This document shows, in pieces, positions 1-12,490 of a DNA stretch of 64,000 nt (positions within the stretch are counted from its first letter, which is position 1; the number at the start of each line of letters is the position of its first letter). This DNA is from Euonymus europaeus (Eukaryota > Streptophyta > Magnoliopsida > Celastrales > Celastraceae): positions 4,727,001-4,791,000 of the forward strand of contig OY756972.1 in assembly GCA_963580455.1 (NCBI GenBank). Direction: 5' to 3'. The position numbers and the translations under genes were made by a program. The notes under the pieces were generated by a model. It saw nothing but the letters and a program-made list of their open reading frames with translations, was not told the origin of the DNA and made no database searches.

Positions 1-729
1 TTTTGGCTTTGCAAGCCGATAGTTCTGAAATGGCCATGTCATTAGCTTTGCAATTTTAGAATATGAACTTTGAAATTCAATGAAACCAGGCAGCAATCTG
101 AACTTTGAAATTCAATGAAATCAGGAAGCAAGCTGAACTCTGATAGTCAAAGCATGAAACTAGGCAACCAAAGTCGAAAGCTAACCCAAACTCTACAAAG
201 CAAGCAAACTAACCTACAACAGGCACACAAATATACCACTAATACACTAACCATAACCATATCAATTTCAATTCATGAAGGACAATACAACTCAACAAAT
301 CCAACTCTGAAATTAACTCAGAAAAATCAGACTCAAATCAATCCTAAATAAATCCAACTATGAATAAATAAATCCAACAAAATCCAACTTTGAATAAATC
401 AACTCTAAAAATACAATGGTGACAGAGAGGGAGCGGGTTGGGGCTTCGACAGTGAGGGAGACGGAGACGAAACTTGGGGTACTCAAAGTTGACAGAGATG
501 AAACTTGGGATTCCGATGGTGACAGAGCGGAGTTGGGTTTTCGATGATTGGGGTACCACGATCTCTAAAGGAGACGGAGTTGGGGTTTCGAAGCTTGGGG
601 TACCTCGATTGTGACAGAGACGAAGCTTGAAGGATGGCTTTGATGCAACCATACCCAGTGGAGAGGATAGCATGATAACTAGAGAGATGAGGGTTTTGAT
701 GATGCGATAACCAAAAGAGATGAGTGATT
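1..729. other. Left-edge non-coding stretch with short tandem repeats
   Basis: No recognisable gene. Positions 65-170 hold about three copies of a 34-35 bp unit beginning GAACTTTGAAATTCAATGAA (copies near 65 and 100, a degenerate one near 134). Positions 410-650 are a G-rich stretch in which short words such as GTGACAGAG, GACGGAG and TTGGGGT recur. The 129-codon minus-strand open frame across 344-733 is made by this repetitive sequence and resembles no family I know. Confidence 0.5.
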
Positions 730-734
730 TCACT

Positions 735-2424
735 TGTAAAGCCCCGTCCTTTCAGATTCCAAACTTATTCATAATACGGAACGCTACCCACAGTAAACAC
801 CTATCATAAAGTATAACTCAAGTACATCTATCTATCTATATATATATATAACTATGAATAAATATGATTTCCGCAATCATCAATCACAATTAATACGGCA
901 ATATTCAAAATTCTCCATATAGGTCCATAAACCATGTGCTCCAAAATCGAGAGTCTGTGTATGATCACTTATTTCCCTCTATCAACTAATAAAGTCGGCA
1001 TAATTTAATTTAAATAAATAATAATAATATTCTCCTCTTTTCACTTTTATTGATAAATTAGAAGGAACACCATCTACTGACACATGAGCACCTTCCTCAT
1101 GGATCCGCACCACCATCAGCAAGATCTACATCAACATACTCTTCTGTGAATTCATTACCTGCGTCATGAAATTTAGTGAGTCAGGGCTCAGCAAGTGATA
1201 ATTATGCATGCATGCACATGATCCTCAATTAAAAATTATTGTCATTTAAAACTGATTTTCCAGTATTTGGGCCCTTAACCTTGATAGACCACTACATAGC
1301 AACCGGTTGGGATTTTACCTTTTTGTTCTACTAGAGAACGCCTTTACTTGAAATACCCTTCCTTTACCTTTCACGTACCTCAACAATCCCATGCCAATAT
1401 ACCCCCTCCGTAGTGATCATACCAGGTCCTTAAAACAGTATTGCATCCGTATAACAGTCTATTAAATGATGAAATGCATGACGTGCCAGTAGATATTCCA
1501 TATATCACAATAATAATTCTTAACAATTTAGCCATCATAATATACATATACATGAATTTCCCTACAATATCACCATATACATATAGCATGAGTTTCACAA
1601 TAACCTCACCATCAGCTATCATACCATACCACACAACCACATTCCACAGTAATTCCATAACGCGGCGAATTATCACTTACTTTAGTTAGCTTTCCCCAAA
1701 ACTCCCCTTTAAATTACTAGTGAATTAGCCTCTTCCTGAAATTCCAATATACCAAATTTAATTAATATTTATAATTAAATAACATTATTTAATTTAATTT
1801 AATTTACTTGAACCGGGTCTGCCAAAACCCAACCGGGTCGGCTTGACCCGGTTCCGTCTCTGCCCCATGAACACAGACCCGTATGGGTCTCACTCCCGGG
1901 TCATCACCGAAAACCGCCCGGTGAGGGGCACGACAGGCATAGGACGGTAGGTGGCGATACGGTGAGTCCAGCGCCGGCGTCCGTTAACTGTTTCGTGGTC
2001 GGACGTGCCCGGATTTTGACGTCGAAGCTTCCGGTGGCCGTGCGTTCTCCTCCTCGTTTGGTGGCCTAAATGGTTCCGATTCCGTCCGAAAGTCGTACCT
2101 CTAGCTTCCTGGCGCCGAGCTCGTCCTTCCCGTGCCCTCACCTTCGTGAACGATCGTCACTGTCGGATTCCGCCGCCGCCCTCCAATAGGGTTTTTCTTT
2201 TCTTGTTTTTGTTCTTGGTTTGCGTGCCTCCCCTCCCCTTTTCTTTTACCTTTGTATTTACTTTTATTTCCTAATTGGGTGATATTATTCTATTTACATT
2301 TTTACCCTCACTTTCTCTATGTGTTACCTTAACCTTCCCGTACCCAGCCCTTAATCCTATTTATTTATTTATTAAATCTATTTGTTTATTTATGTAGCCC
2401 TATTTAAAGTTCAGAAATATTACA
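735..2424. mobile_element. Solo LTR, Gypsy-like, 1,690 bp with 5-bp TSD
   Basis: The block starts TGTAA at 735 and ends TTACA at 2424, giving the inverted TG...CA termini of an LTR. It is flanked by a perfect 5-bp direct repeat TCACT (730-734 and 2425-2429), as left by a retroviral-type integrase. No gag-pol coding region is seen, so it reads as a solo LTR left by recombination between two LTRs. A G+C-rich stretch (about 1810-2180) sits inside an otherwise AT-rich element. The Gypsy label rests on size and general look (a start resembling TGTAA-GCCCCG elements) and is inference; the boundaries are seen directly. Confidence 0.75.
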
Positions 2425-2429
2425 TCACT

Positions 2430-2997
2430 AATAGGGGAAATCGAAATCAATCTTGATATTTATAAATTGGCTTCCAATTCTGTCCGTCAGATCTGGATTG
2501 TTTACAATGAACGACCAAGATGAAATCAGCTTAAATAAGAGTATTTACGCTACAACTCATGTGAGACGGACTGTATATTTATTGTATCATTTTTAGATTA
2601 TATTTTCAATATAAAAATAAGTATGTCTTCCACTCATCATAATCTAGGAACCCTGTCGTTTCCATCACGCATGTGTTCCTAATTTCGAAAATATTATAAT
2701 ATTATATGTTTATGTCAATATGTATGTATATGTTATATATACATATACATACATACTATAAATATATATATATAGACACACAGACATATTTACATGGATT
2801 CAAGTTCTTACACTTTGTTATATTTTTATATGTTTTATAATATATATATGTTATATATATATATTATATATGTATAATATATTATATTATGTATATGATA
2901 TTCGGGCCGAGTTCGGAGCTGGGTATGCCAATATCATCCCCACCCCATACCCGGTTCGGAAAATTCAGGGAATCTCCGAACTCAATCCGATCGAAGC
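2430..2997. repeat. AT-rich intergenic DNA with TA microsatellites
   Basis: Dense TA/TATA runs occupy about 2690-2900 (ATATATAT tracts near 2760 and 2845-2880). They are followed by a short, more G+C-rich piece (2900-2990) containing CCCCATACCCGG and TTCGGA words, which looks like part of an older repeat. No gene is visible. The last 8 bases (2990-2997) are the left target-site duplication of the hAT-like element. Confidence 0.5.
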
Positions 2998-3526
2998 CAA
3001 GGTTTGGAAAACCAGACCGGTGATCGAACCGGAAAAATCTTTGGTTCATAGTTCAATGGTCTAATCGGGGTTCAACCGTGGTTCGAACCAGGTTCAATGT
3101 TATTAATTATTATATATATTTATTTAAAATAATACTCATAATAGTGTAGAAATACATTTACATTTGACAAAATAATATATATTTTTGCATTGTATACATT
3201 ATAATATTTGTTTAAACTTTTAAAAACACTATATATTCAATAAATGTACAATAAAAGTCATAATAAAGCTTATAGTTTAGTGGTTGTAGTCTTGTTTTAA
3301 CACTTAGAGGTCACTAGTTCAAATCTCATAAAAAACAAGTTTCAAAATATATATATTTTTTAATTTATATAAATGAATCAAAATGGTTTGAACTGGCTGA
3401 TTCTAACCGATGAATCAGCCGGTTCGATGAAAAATGATCGATTGGAATATCCACCGGTTCACAGGTCCCGGACCTGAGAGATGATCGGAATCGGTCTGAC
3501 CAGCCGGTCCGATCTTAATAACCTTG
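2998..3526. mobile_element. hAT-like non-autonomous element, 529 bp, 8-bp TSD
   Basis: An 8-bp direct repeat ATCGAAGC lies immediately outside both ends (2990-2997 and 3527-3534), the target size typical of the hAT superfamily. The ends form an imperfect terminal inverted repeat of about 23 bp: both begin CAAGGTT and share GACCGG further in. The interior is rich in GGTTC/GAACC words and has no transposase frame. Around 3265-3335 it carries a tRNA-like segment with an A-box-like TAGTTTAGTGG and a B-box-like AGTTCAAATC. Family assignment rests on TSD length and TIRs only. Confidence 0.72.
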
Positions 3527-3534
3527 ATCGAAGC

Positions 3535-4622
3535 TACACCCGCATATAAAATTGTCATCCCTAAAACATGGCACGTGAAGCAGTAGAATGCTTGCTGATC
3601 GTAGTTGTTTTAGCATTGCACACGTTGTAGGTGGTTGTTTTGGTACGCAATTCGAAAATAGTAAAGCCAACTAAGGCCTGACCAGAAAGAACAGAAAAAA
3701 GAGAGCAAGACACAGAAAGAGTCGAAGATCACTATGAGACAAACTGGATCTGTCAGATTAGGACAATAGGCACATACCAATTTCTTTGCGGTTTTTTTAC
3801 CAGTGCTAAATATCTGTATCCCTAGCGCATCCATAATATATGTGATAGTCATTATAGTCACAAAATTTGCTGCATATTTGAAGATATTTAGCATTTTTAT
3901 GTCTTTATTAACTTTTCAATTGGAATTCATTTGTATTATATAAAAAATGATCTCACATATTTATCTATATTATCAAACAGACAAACACAATACAGTCACA
4001 TTAGTAAAATACATTTCCCAATATAATTTTTTATTTTTCAAAAATCAATTCACTTACATTTCATTCCTCCATCATTTTTTCACTAAAATTAACTTTAAAT
4101 CTCATATCTATTACTTAAAAGTCAAGTCACGTACTCAAGTTCATCCGCAAAATATATATTACAATATAAACACAGCAATAAAAAGACACATTTTCTGACA
4201 TTTATCTTTTTCCCCGGTAAAGCAAGAATTATTTGCCTTGTCAGCCATACATGGGATGGGTAATGTTTTTGCATGACAAGGACAACGAAATTACTTCCAA
4301 GAAATTACTTGTCATCCAACGAATCAAACAATGACACGAGATCATAATTCAGGGTAGTTTGGGACTTCTCAAATTAGTTGGATTACTTACTATAATAATG
4401 GCCAGATGTGGCCGAGCATGGCCGGAGAAAGTAGAGGATTGACCGTAGCGGATACGGTGTTTCGAGCTTAGCATTCCTATCACTTTTCCAATCCATGAAA
4501 ATTTTGGTAGAGACAAAAGTCTGAAATCTCTTCCGAAGTGAGCTTTCTCGTTGTTGGAGAGCAGAGCGCTGGGAATCTTTTTCTCGGAATTGGGTTTGCA
4601 AGCAAGGTGAGAGGCGAGGGAA
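3535..4622. other. Intergenic region and probable promoter/leader of the DUF829 gene
   Basis: AT-rich, no gene seen. The last 250 bases or so before 4623 become more G+C-rich and should hold the transcription start and 5' leader of the downstream hydrolase gene. No TATA box at a convincing spacing was identified. Confidence 0.4.
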
Positions 4623-7600
4623 ATGTGGGGATTTGGGGGTAGGTACTATTGGGGGAGGAAGGAAGGTGGAGGGAACAGGGAGGGAATAGTTGTGGTTTTC
4701 GCGTGGATGTCGAGTCAGGAGAGGCACTTGAGGAGTTACGTTGACCTCTACTCCTCCTTGGGTTGGAATTCGCTTGTCTGTCACCCTGAATTCTTCAACT
4801 CGTAAGTTTTCTTTTGCACAATCGAGTGTTTTTGATGTATAGAAGATTTGCTTTGAATCCGGTTAATGTCATTTGCTGTGGGTTTAATCGAGTATGGCTG
4901 GATTTGCAAGATAGGTTGGTACGTTTGGTTTATTGGGCTATGGGAAACAAGGTTTTGCCACAATATTCTTAATGCTGAGACTCTACGGAAATTGTATCAT
5001 TTTGAGCTCTTTTAGATGTGAATCATCATCATCTTTGCGTTTATCTCAAAAGTTTAGAGTCATCTACATGAATCTATGAAAACATCAACCAGAATCCACC
5101 ACATTTATTTGTTCTCCGTTCATTTCTATCATGAATCATACGTTCATCAGCTACATGAATCTATGAAAACATCAACCAGAATCCACCACATTTATTCGTT
5201 TTCTCCTTTCATTTCTATCATGAATCATACATTCATCCACTCATATTAAATTCACCATTGCTTTATAGCTTGTTTGCTTGGCTAGCTTCGCTTTCTCTGT
5301 AGTTAGGAAGTCTGGTCGGATTCCATAAGACCCTGAGTTACTAAGCATGTAAGTTTATACGCTGAGCATAACACACTTAAAGAGGGGGATTAAGACAGAT
5401 ACTGTCTTCATTGTAGATGCCAACTGCCAAGTATGTGTTATCACTCCCATATTGCTTTAGATGAGTCTTCAATTGTTTGGTTTGAACAGATAGATTTTTT
5501 TTTCCTTTCTCAAGCTTATATTTTAAGTGGCATAAGCTGTTTAGTTTGCTCTCAAATCTTCTGAAATCTTAGATACTAGACATTCTTAAATTGCTGCTTT
5601 TGTCCAGTACATGTTCAATTTGTACCTTAAAAATGAAAGATACATTTTATAAGTGTCCTTTTGATATACATGCATTCAGGCTCACACATGATGAGTGCGA
5701 TGGTCTTGAACTTGATATTCTACCTCTGTATTCAGGTTTTTCCCTGAGAAGGCTGCCAAATTAGCATTTGATGTACTTAATGAATTGGTTGAGGTCAGTG
5801 CTATTATTGTTGTCTAAGTACAAGTAGAGAAGCTTTCTTCTTTGAACTGCTCAACTAATAGATGTTATAGAAGTTGCTTACTTTTGGAGTGGTGAAACAA
5901 TTTCTTCATTCAAACTGCATGAATGTTTAGTATGGAGAGCAAAACATTTAAAATGAATCAAACATGATAGTCTCTGCCATTTAGACTCCACATAATTTGT
6001 TCCTTTGATGACAGTCATTGTCAGGCTTTCTCATTTTCTTTGTATATTTTTTGAAATTTGACTTTTTTCTGGACTAGAATTTGTTCAGTTTGATGGATAG
6101 TTTCTCTGTCTTGATTTTCAGGATCTTAAGGTTAGGCCCTGTCCTATAGTCTTTGCATCATTTTCTGGTGGCCCAAAAGCTTGCATGTATAAAGTTCTTC
6201 AGGTAATATAGAGTCAGCTAATGGTAAACATTTATTGCCCATACAATACATAAATAAGTGTGTGTGTGTGCACATATAAATATAATTTTGTTAACTGTTC
6301 TTCCAAAGGTGGAAAGGAGTACACAGAAGAATATTATTGAATTCCTTTTTCCTCGTTGCAGATAATTGAAGAAAAGTGTGAACCACAACTGAATCTGGTA
6401 AGTTGTTTTCCTTTGCATCACTGAAAAATAATGCTTCCACAGTTTGTGTGTGCATGTGTTTATTTTATTTTTTTGTTTGTATGTGTGTATGTGGGTGCTG
6501 TGGGGGAGGGTAGTGAACTAGTGATTCGTAAAGCAGAATTACAAAACATGAGGAAATATGAAAGATTGAAAGGATACTAATGTGGGGCAAGTCAGTGCTG
6601 CTGAGTGCTGAGTTTAAGTTTTCACTGCTTTCTCTTTGCCGTTATTGCTGGAAAAATCTTTTGGTCTAAAGTTACTAAATTGTTGTCTCATCTTAAATGT
6701 TACACTCATACTCTTTCTGTCTATGTTTCATTTTTTATTCTTCTGTTGTTTTGGCGAAGGATGATTGCCGGCTGTTTAGGGACTGTATTTCTGGTCATAT
6801 TTATGATTCTTCTCCAGTGGATTTTACTAGTGACTTGGGTTCCCGCTTTGCCGTTCACCCGACTGTTCTCAAAATGTCTTATCCACCAAAATTTGCATCG
6901 TGGATAGCAAATGGCATTGCTTCTGGGCTTGATGCTGTCTTTCTCAGCAAGTTTGAATCCCAACGTGCTGAGTATTGGCAGACCCTGTACTCCTCTGTGG
7001 TAAGTTCTGAAAGAGGGGAAATTCCATACAAGATTCTTACGTCTATTCCTGTCATTCTGAATCGTTGGCCCTGATATGCAGAGCATGGGGGCCCCATACC
7101 TCATTTTATACTCAGAAACAGATGATATTGCTCCTTATCAAATCATCTGCAATTTTGCTCAACGACTTCAACAACTTGGGGGTGATGTGAAACTTGTGAA
7201 AATGAATGGCTCTCCTCATGTAGGTCTGTTTCTAATTTAAGGATTCTATCTTTAGTCATAAAAATGATGCGCTTCATCTTTCTCCAAACTTTCACATGGT
7301 AGCATTTTGATATATCTTAAAAACAAAGAGTTTAGAATTCTCAATATTTTTGTTGGAATCTATAAAATAGAATGCGATTTTTTGTCATCTTCATAATATT
7401 ATAAGAAAAGGTGTACTTTCGGAGACTGTTTCTCCATCTGTTAGACTAGTGTTGGCAAATTGCTGATTTTGTTCATTTTTTAAATGTTAAATCACATAGC
7501 CCAAAGAAAGGGCCGCAGGCTCATAGTGTTCGTATGGGAGGAAAACATAGTAATAAATTTTAACTAGCACAAAAACAAATGTTCTCTTATGTGTAAAAAC

Positions 7601-8208
7601 TGAATTGTAGTCCCTACAGTTCATGTCTTCAAGAGATCATCGAATTTTACTTTCAATTACTTCTCTGTACTTTATTATTGAAATATTAGTTTTTAATGTG
7701 ATTGAATTTTATTACAGGCCATTACCGGCTTTATCCAATTGACTACAAGGCTGCTGTTGCCGAACTTCTCGGTAAGGCTGCAGCAGTTTATTCCCATAGA
7801 ATACGTGGACTTGAAGGTGAAAGAATGGGAATAGAGGGGACACATGATGATGAGATATCTGGTCCAATAGGTGACTCGAGGAAAGCATCTGCGAGTCCAG
7901 ACCGAAGCTTTCGTGGAGTTTATCTTGCACCAAGTGATCATTTCCTAACAGCTGGCTCGATGGAGTATGATGATGGTAGAGATGCTGTGTTTGTGCAAGA
8001 TGAACGCAAGGAAAGCACAATTCATTTGCCTAGCGCACCAAGCATTGACGCACATGGGGTTCTAGGTCAGACCCTTTTTGATGTTTGTGTTCCTAAAAAT
8101 GTTGAAGGTTGGGATTTAAGGTCCTCAGCTTCCTTACATACACGGCGACATAACCAGAGGCATACACATTTGAATCCTATCAAATGTATCCGCCGGTCAA
8201 GATTATAA
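4623..8208 (+). CDS. DUF829 / TMEM53-like alpha/beta hydrolase, 7 exons, 408 aa
   Basis: Exons 4623-4801, 5736-5793, 6122-6202, 6362-6397, 6760-6999, 7082-7223 and 7718-8208 join in frame with GT-AG junctions. The product matches the plant DUF829 (TMEM53-like) family, predicted serine hydrolases whose substrate is unknown to me. Seen: a first beta-strand stretch followed by SQERHLRSYVDLY near residues 30-42, a nucleophile elbow F-S-G-G with Ser94, an acid candidate Asp212/Asp213 in SETDD, and a His candidate (244 or 247) in SPHVGH, together a plausible catalytic triad. The last exon adds a hydrophilic tail of about 150 residues, poor in recognisable motifs. ATG 4623 is chosen because the frame starts there with MWGFGGRYYWG, a typical N-terminus as I recall the family. 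An AATAAA at 8498-8503 may be the poly(A) signal. Intron 1 contains an 87-bp tandem duplication. Confidence 0.88.
5064..5237. repeat. Tandem duplication, 87-bp period, two copies
   Basis: CTACATGAATCTATGAAAAC starts at 5064 and again at 5151, and the two 87-bp units are nearly identical throughout. The repeat lies in intron 1 of the hydrolase gene, away from both splice sites. Confidence 0.9.
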
Positions 8209-9600
8209 AATGCCAACTGCCAAATCTGATGGAGGTCAGGTTTTCAATTTTCAGAATCTGTAGTTGTTTTTGTTGCGGGGCCAAAGCAAAGGAATGAAGA
8301 ATCTTTAAGAACTTTGTCTGGCACTGTTCTGAGGGAGAAGATGGGTAGTGCCACGGTTAGAACTGGATGCTGATAACATTTGGGTGTACAGAGGTTTTGC
8401 TGAAGAAGCACTTGGTATGGAGTACTTCGGCGATCATGGAGCTAAAAAAATAAGAAGCATTTGTGACTTGTGACTGTAAATTCACCAAATTACTAAAATA
8501 AATTGTTCCCTTTGCTGTATGGATGAATTCCTTGTAAGTTTCAAAGTTTCACTGTGATAAAAAAAACAAATAAAAAAGCATCATGAAAACTAGTTTCTTG
8601 GGTTGTAGACAGCAAATGAGCTTTTGATTTGCTTTCAGTTTGCAATAAACGTGGAAACCAAGTTCTAGCTGAAAACTCTGTAGATGGTGTGCACCAGCCA
8701 GTCCTCTTTTTCTTCCTCAGGATCGGACACCTCTTTAAGTGAAGAAGCACATGATCTGGCTTGGTCATGATCACCCACAATGAATTACTTTGTATTGAGA
8801 GTGATCAATATCTTTATTGTCATGTGTTGAATTGTGTTAATTTATGTGAAATTTTTTTGCTCGTGCAGGTGAGATGGTTAGAATTTAAATTTATATATAG
8901 GATGTTTTGCAGGGTTTCATTATCAATTATTAAAAAAATGAACAATCGTCGCAATATTTCTTATGTTAATAGTATATGTCATGTCATTATCAAAAGATGA
9001 TTCATGTTCGATTTTAATCATTAAAAAAATAAAAAATAGCTCAATAATCGAGGCATCGAATTGGAACAATTTTAAACTTCAGGGAACCTTTTACTTCAAA
9101 CGCTTTATCATTAGTAAAATATTTTATTTTTGCATGAGTAAAATAAAACACAAGTCATGTTTCGATTGAACTATATTAAGCCAATATATTTCTTTTATCT
9201 TCTTAAATGTTCAATGATTAAATAATAACAATAATCGGGAGGAGAAGGTAGAGGAGGGCACGACAGTTTGTTTTTCTTTCTTTGTCACGGTTTTTGACGA
9301 CTGTCATTGACTAAGGGTCTGTTTTGAAGACCGAAAATGACTGAAAATAAAAGATTTTTTCAAATTATTAGAAATAAAGAATTTTAAAAACTCTTACTTA
9401 TTTGCATTATTAGGACATTGGTTTTGGGGCCTTAACACCCCCTCCAAAGAAGAAAAAAACTAGAGTAGTTTTAATTTGATAAGTTTTGAAAACACCTCAA
9501 ATCATGATATTTTGAGAATTTTTGTCAAATATAATAATATTTTAATATTTTTAAAAACTTTCATAACCTATGCTTTAAGTACTTTCCTAAATATTAAATT
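8209..9600. other. 3' UTR then AT-rich intergenic DNA
   Basis: The first 300 bases or so are the likely 3' UTR of the hydrolase gene (AATAAA at 8498). The remainder is AT-rich and holds only short chance frames; no gene, RNA or element boundary was recognised. Confidence 0.45.
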
Positions 9601-9602
9601 TG

Positions 9603-9845
9603 ACTCTTTTAAAAATCGCTATTAAAATAATTCAAAATTATTAATCTCATAATCGCCCATTGGATGAACTATTTTAAAAATCGCTACTAAAATCATTTAA
9701 AATCATTATTCTCGTAATCGCTAATTGAATTAGACTATTTTAAAAATCACAATTAAAATCTTTCAAAACCGCTACTCTCGTTTATTGAACTAAATTGTTT
9801 TAAAAACCGCTTATTAAACTATTCAAAACCGCTGCTACTCATCCT
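9603..9845. repeat. Degenerate 60-66 bp tandem array upstream of FLDH
   Basis: The motif TTTTAAAAATCGCT and close variants recur at about 9607, 9672, 9738 and 9798, each followed by similar AT-rich sequence with CTCGTAATCGC or CTACTC words. Four diverged units end just before the FLDH start codon, so the array probably forms part of its promoter or 5' leader. Confidence 0.65.
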
Positions 9846-9877
9846 TATCGAAATAATTAATTTAAGAACATCACAAA

Positions 9878-12490
9878 ATGGCTACTTGCATATTTAACAA
9901 AGAGAGCCTAAACAAGCGCGAGAGAGAAGTTATGAAGATACTGACGACTGGAGCTTCGGGTTTCCTAGGAGGAAGACTCTGCCATGCCCTCTTGCAGCAG
10001 GGCCACTCGGTACGAGCGTTGGTTCGACAAACCAGCGATCTCTCCGGGCTTCCTTCCCCTTCCGGAAACGGCGATTTCGAGCTCGCCTACGGTGACGTGA
10101 CCAACTACCGGTCCCTTCTCGACGCCTGCTACGGCTGCCAAGTTGTATTCCATGCTGCAGCCGTCGTCGAGCCTTGGCTTCCGGATCCTACCAAATTTTT
10201 CCAAGTAAACGCGCCAAACCTTTAAATTCCAGTGATCGAATATTTTAGTTCAGTGGATGCTAATTGGTACCATCTTTGCTAGGTCAACGTTGATGGATTG
10301 AAGAACGTTTTGCAAGCAGTCAGAGAGACAGGGACGATTGAGAAGATTATATACACGTCGTCGTTTTTCGCACTTGGATCCACTGATGGATATATTGGCG
10401 ATGAAAGTCTAGTATGTATAACCGTTAACAGGACTGCATATCGTTTTGGTGGAAATTCTTTTCCATTTACCGATTGAGGTTGCCAATTTATTGGCTCTTC
10501 TGTCTCTGATAGGTCCATCATGAGAGATTTTTCTGCACAGAGTACGAAAGGTCCAAGGCTGCTGCTGACAAAATAGCGTTACAAGCTGCGACTGAAGGGG
10601 TACCAATAGTGGTAGTTTATCCCGGGGTTATATATGGTGTCGGCAAGCTCACCAGCGGTAATGTGGTAGCCCATTTGGTATGTTTGATTTTGCTGCAATT
10701 TTTATAATAATTTGGATTGAAGTTTGTAATTTAATTTGATTGACCTACTAGTGATCGAGACAAGAACATGTATGTTTCTGTTGCTCTGTTGGTTGTGAGA
10801 GATTTCCATTCATGTTCTTATCAGTCACTAATGTCCCTAAATTGAGTGATTAAAACCACAATGCGTGGATAATTGTGACATCACTTGCTTTTTCCACTTG
10901 CCTTTTCCCTCTCATCTCGATCTAGCTGTCAGGAGCTCAGGGAAAATCTATATTGTTTCTATCATTCCTTGAGAAGGTGATAAGTGAACTTATTCTTGTT
11001 GTTCTCTGCCCTTTTTATCTGTTTGTTTACACAACTCAATTAGCATTTTATCTGATGATGTATTCTGGAAGGAACGAAAATCTTTGGGCTTTGACTACTT
11101 ATGATTTTTGAGTTCTTCACTACTAAGCTTACATTTTTGGACTCAAGTTGCTAACGAATTAGCTATCAATAGCAATGGGGGAAATGAGGTATAAGTTTGC
11201 ATTAAGAATATATTATGTACGGCACATCAATGTTTTATTGGCACTTCATTTGAATGAAAAACCTAATCAAACTTCTGTTCTCGTGAAATTGAATGCCCAT
11301 CCAATATATCCTTTGCTATTGTGTTTTCATAGCACAGATGGATCAGGGTGTGATTGTTGTACTTCATTATGTGATGGTGACTATAAGGTTACAGACATTT
11401 TTTCTTTTCCATCATGTATATTTCTTTCTATTTCTGAAGTTAAATGAGAATATTGATTGGCATCTTAACGAGGCTCTATATCATTTAGTATCTCGATATG
11501 AGCTGCTTATGAGATGTGCATATTGGAAGTGTATATGTGAAAATAGCTTATTGATGTTCATTTTTTTTTATCTCAGTTGATTGAACGCTTTAACGGGAGA
11601 TTGCCAGGATACATTGGGTATGGCAGCGATAGGTATTCATTTTGTCATGTGGATGATGTGGTGCAAGGCCACATTGCTGCAATGGAAAAGGGTCAAACGG
11701 GTGAAAGGTACCTGCTCACTGGAGACAATGCATCGTTCATGGAGATTTTTGATTTGGCTGCTTTGATCACTAAAACTGGAAAGCCAAAGTTTAGCATCCC
11801 CCTATGGGTTGTTTCAGTTTTTGGATGGATTCTGGTTTTAGTTTCTAGAATTACAGGAACGCTGCCTCTTATCAGCCCGCCGGTATGCCTGATAATTTCT
11901 TCTACTCGGTTTCAGTTATTTCTTGTTTGGATTAACAGTTATTTCTTGTTTGGATTAAAATAACATCCTGGTAATTTGGTCATCCAATTATCATGTCTTG
12001 TTCGATTTTAAGCGTAAATAAACCTGAAATTTTAATCTCACTGATCAAGCCTGAATGCAACACAATTTGACCATCCAATGAGAATATTGATTGGCATCCT
12101 GCTGCTGCCACTTCTGCATGCACTGAGAACTAGTTGAATACTCAAAAGAGACTTAGAATCCCTTGTTTGGAAAAAGAAAAGATAGTGTTTTGGCCAATGG
12201 TGAACATTTTGAAGGGTCGTACTTTCAAACAGGTGGTTTTATAGCAATTGCATCTCTTTTCATTTTCGTACTCATTATAAATCCTATTGTCTGATTTTTC
12301 TTCCTCAATTTTGTTGGATTGTGACTTCCTTATGTTCTATATCTCACAGACTGTGGCTGTTTTAAGACACCAGTGGGCATATTCTTGCCGAAAGGCTGAA
12401 GTAGAGCTAGATTACAGACCTAGGAGCTTGAAAGAAGGACTGGAAGAGATGCTCCCTTGGTTGAAGAGCTTGGGATTGATAAAATACTGA
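9878..12490 (+). CDS. FLDH: Farnesol dehydrogenase-like extended short-chain reductase, 5 exons
   Basis: Exons 9878-10204, 10283-10411, 10513-10677, 11577-11882 and 12350-12490 join in frame to 355 aa, or 337 aa from the in-frame ATG at 9932. It is an NAD(P)-dependent Rossmann-fold reductase of the DFR/epimerase type. Seen (numbered from 9878): the dinucleotide motif TGASGFLGG at 24-32, the active-site serines of YTSSFF near 135-136, and the YxxxK pair Tyr163/Lys167 in EYERSK. A hydrophobic stretch near residues 281-299 (VVSVFGWILVLVS) could be a membrane anchor. The sequence closely resembles, as I remember it, Arabidopsis farnesol dehydrogenase, which oxidises farnesol to farnesal; the substrate is inferred from that. 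The 9878 ATG has the better start context (AAAATGGC), but ATG 9932 (MKILTTGASG) matches the usual family N-terminus. Confidence 0.87.
11911..11957. repeat. 24-bp tandem duplication in FLDH intron 4
   Basis: CAGTTATTTCTTGTTTGGAT occurs at 11911 and again at 11935. It is a simple local duplication near the 5' end of the intron, with no splice-site consequence. Confidence 0.85.

Noticed and set aside
344..733. 129-codon minus-strand open frame at the left edge
   Set aside because: Low-complexity, repetitive DNA; no recognisable domain, no splice context and no upstream promoter signal.
1890..2141. Arg-rich minus-strand frame in the G+C-rich part
   Set aside because: Lies inside the solo LTR and follows from its base composition.
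3265..3335. tRNA-like sequence with A and B boxes
   Set aside because: No acceptor stem or cloverleaf can be closed; treated as part of the hAT-like element.
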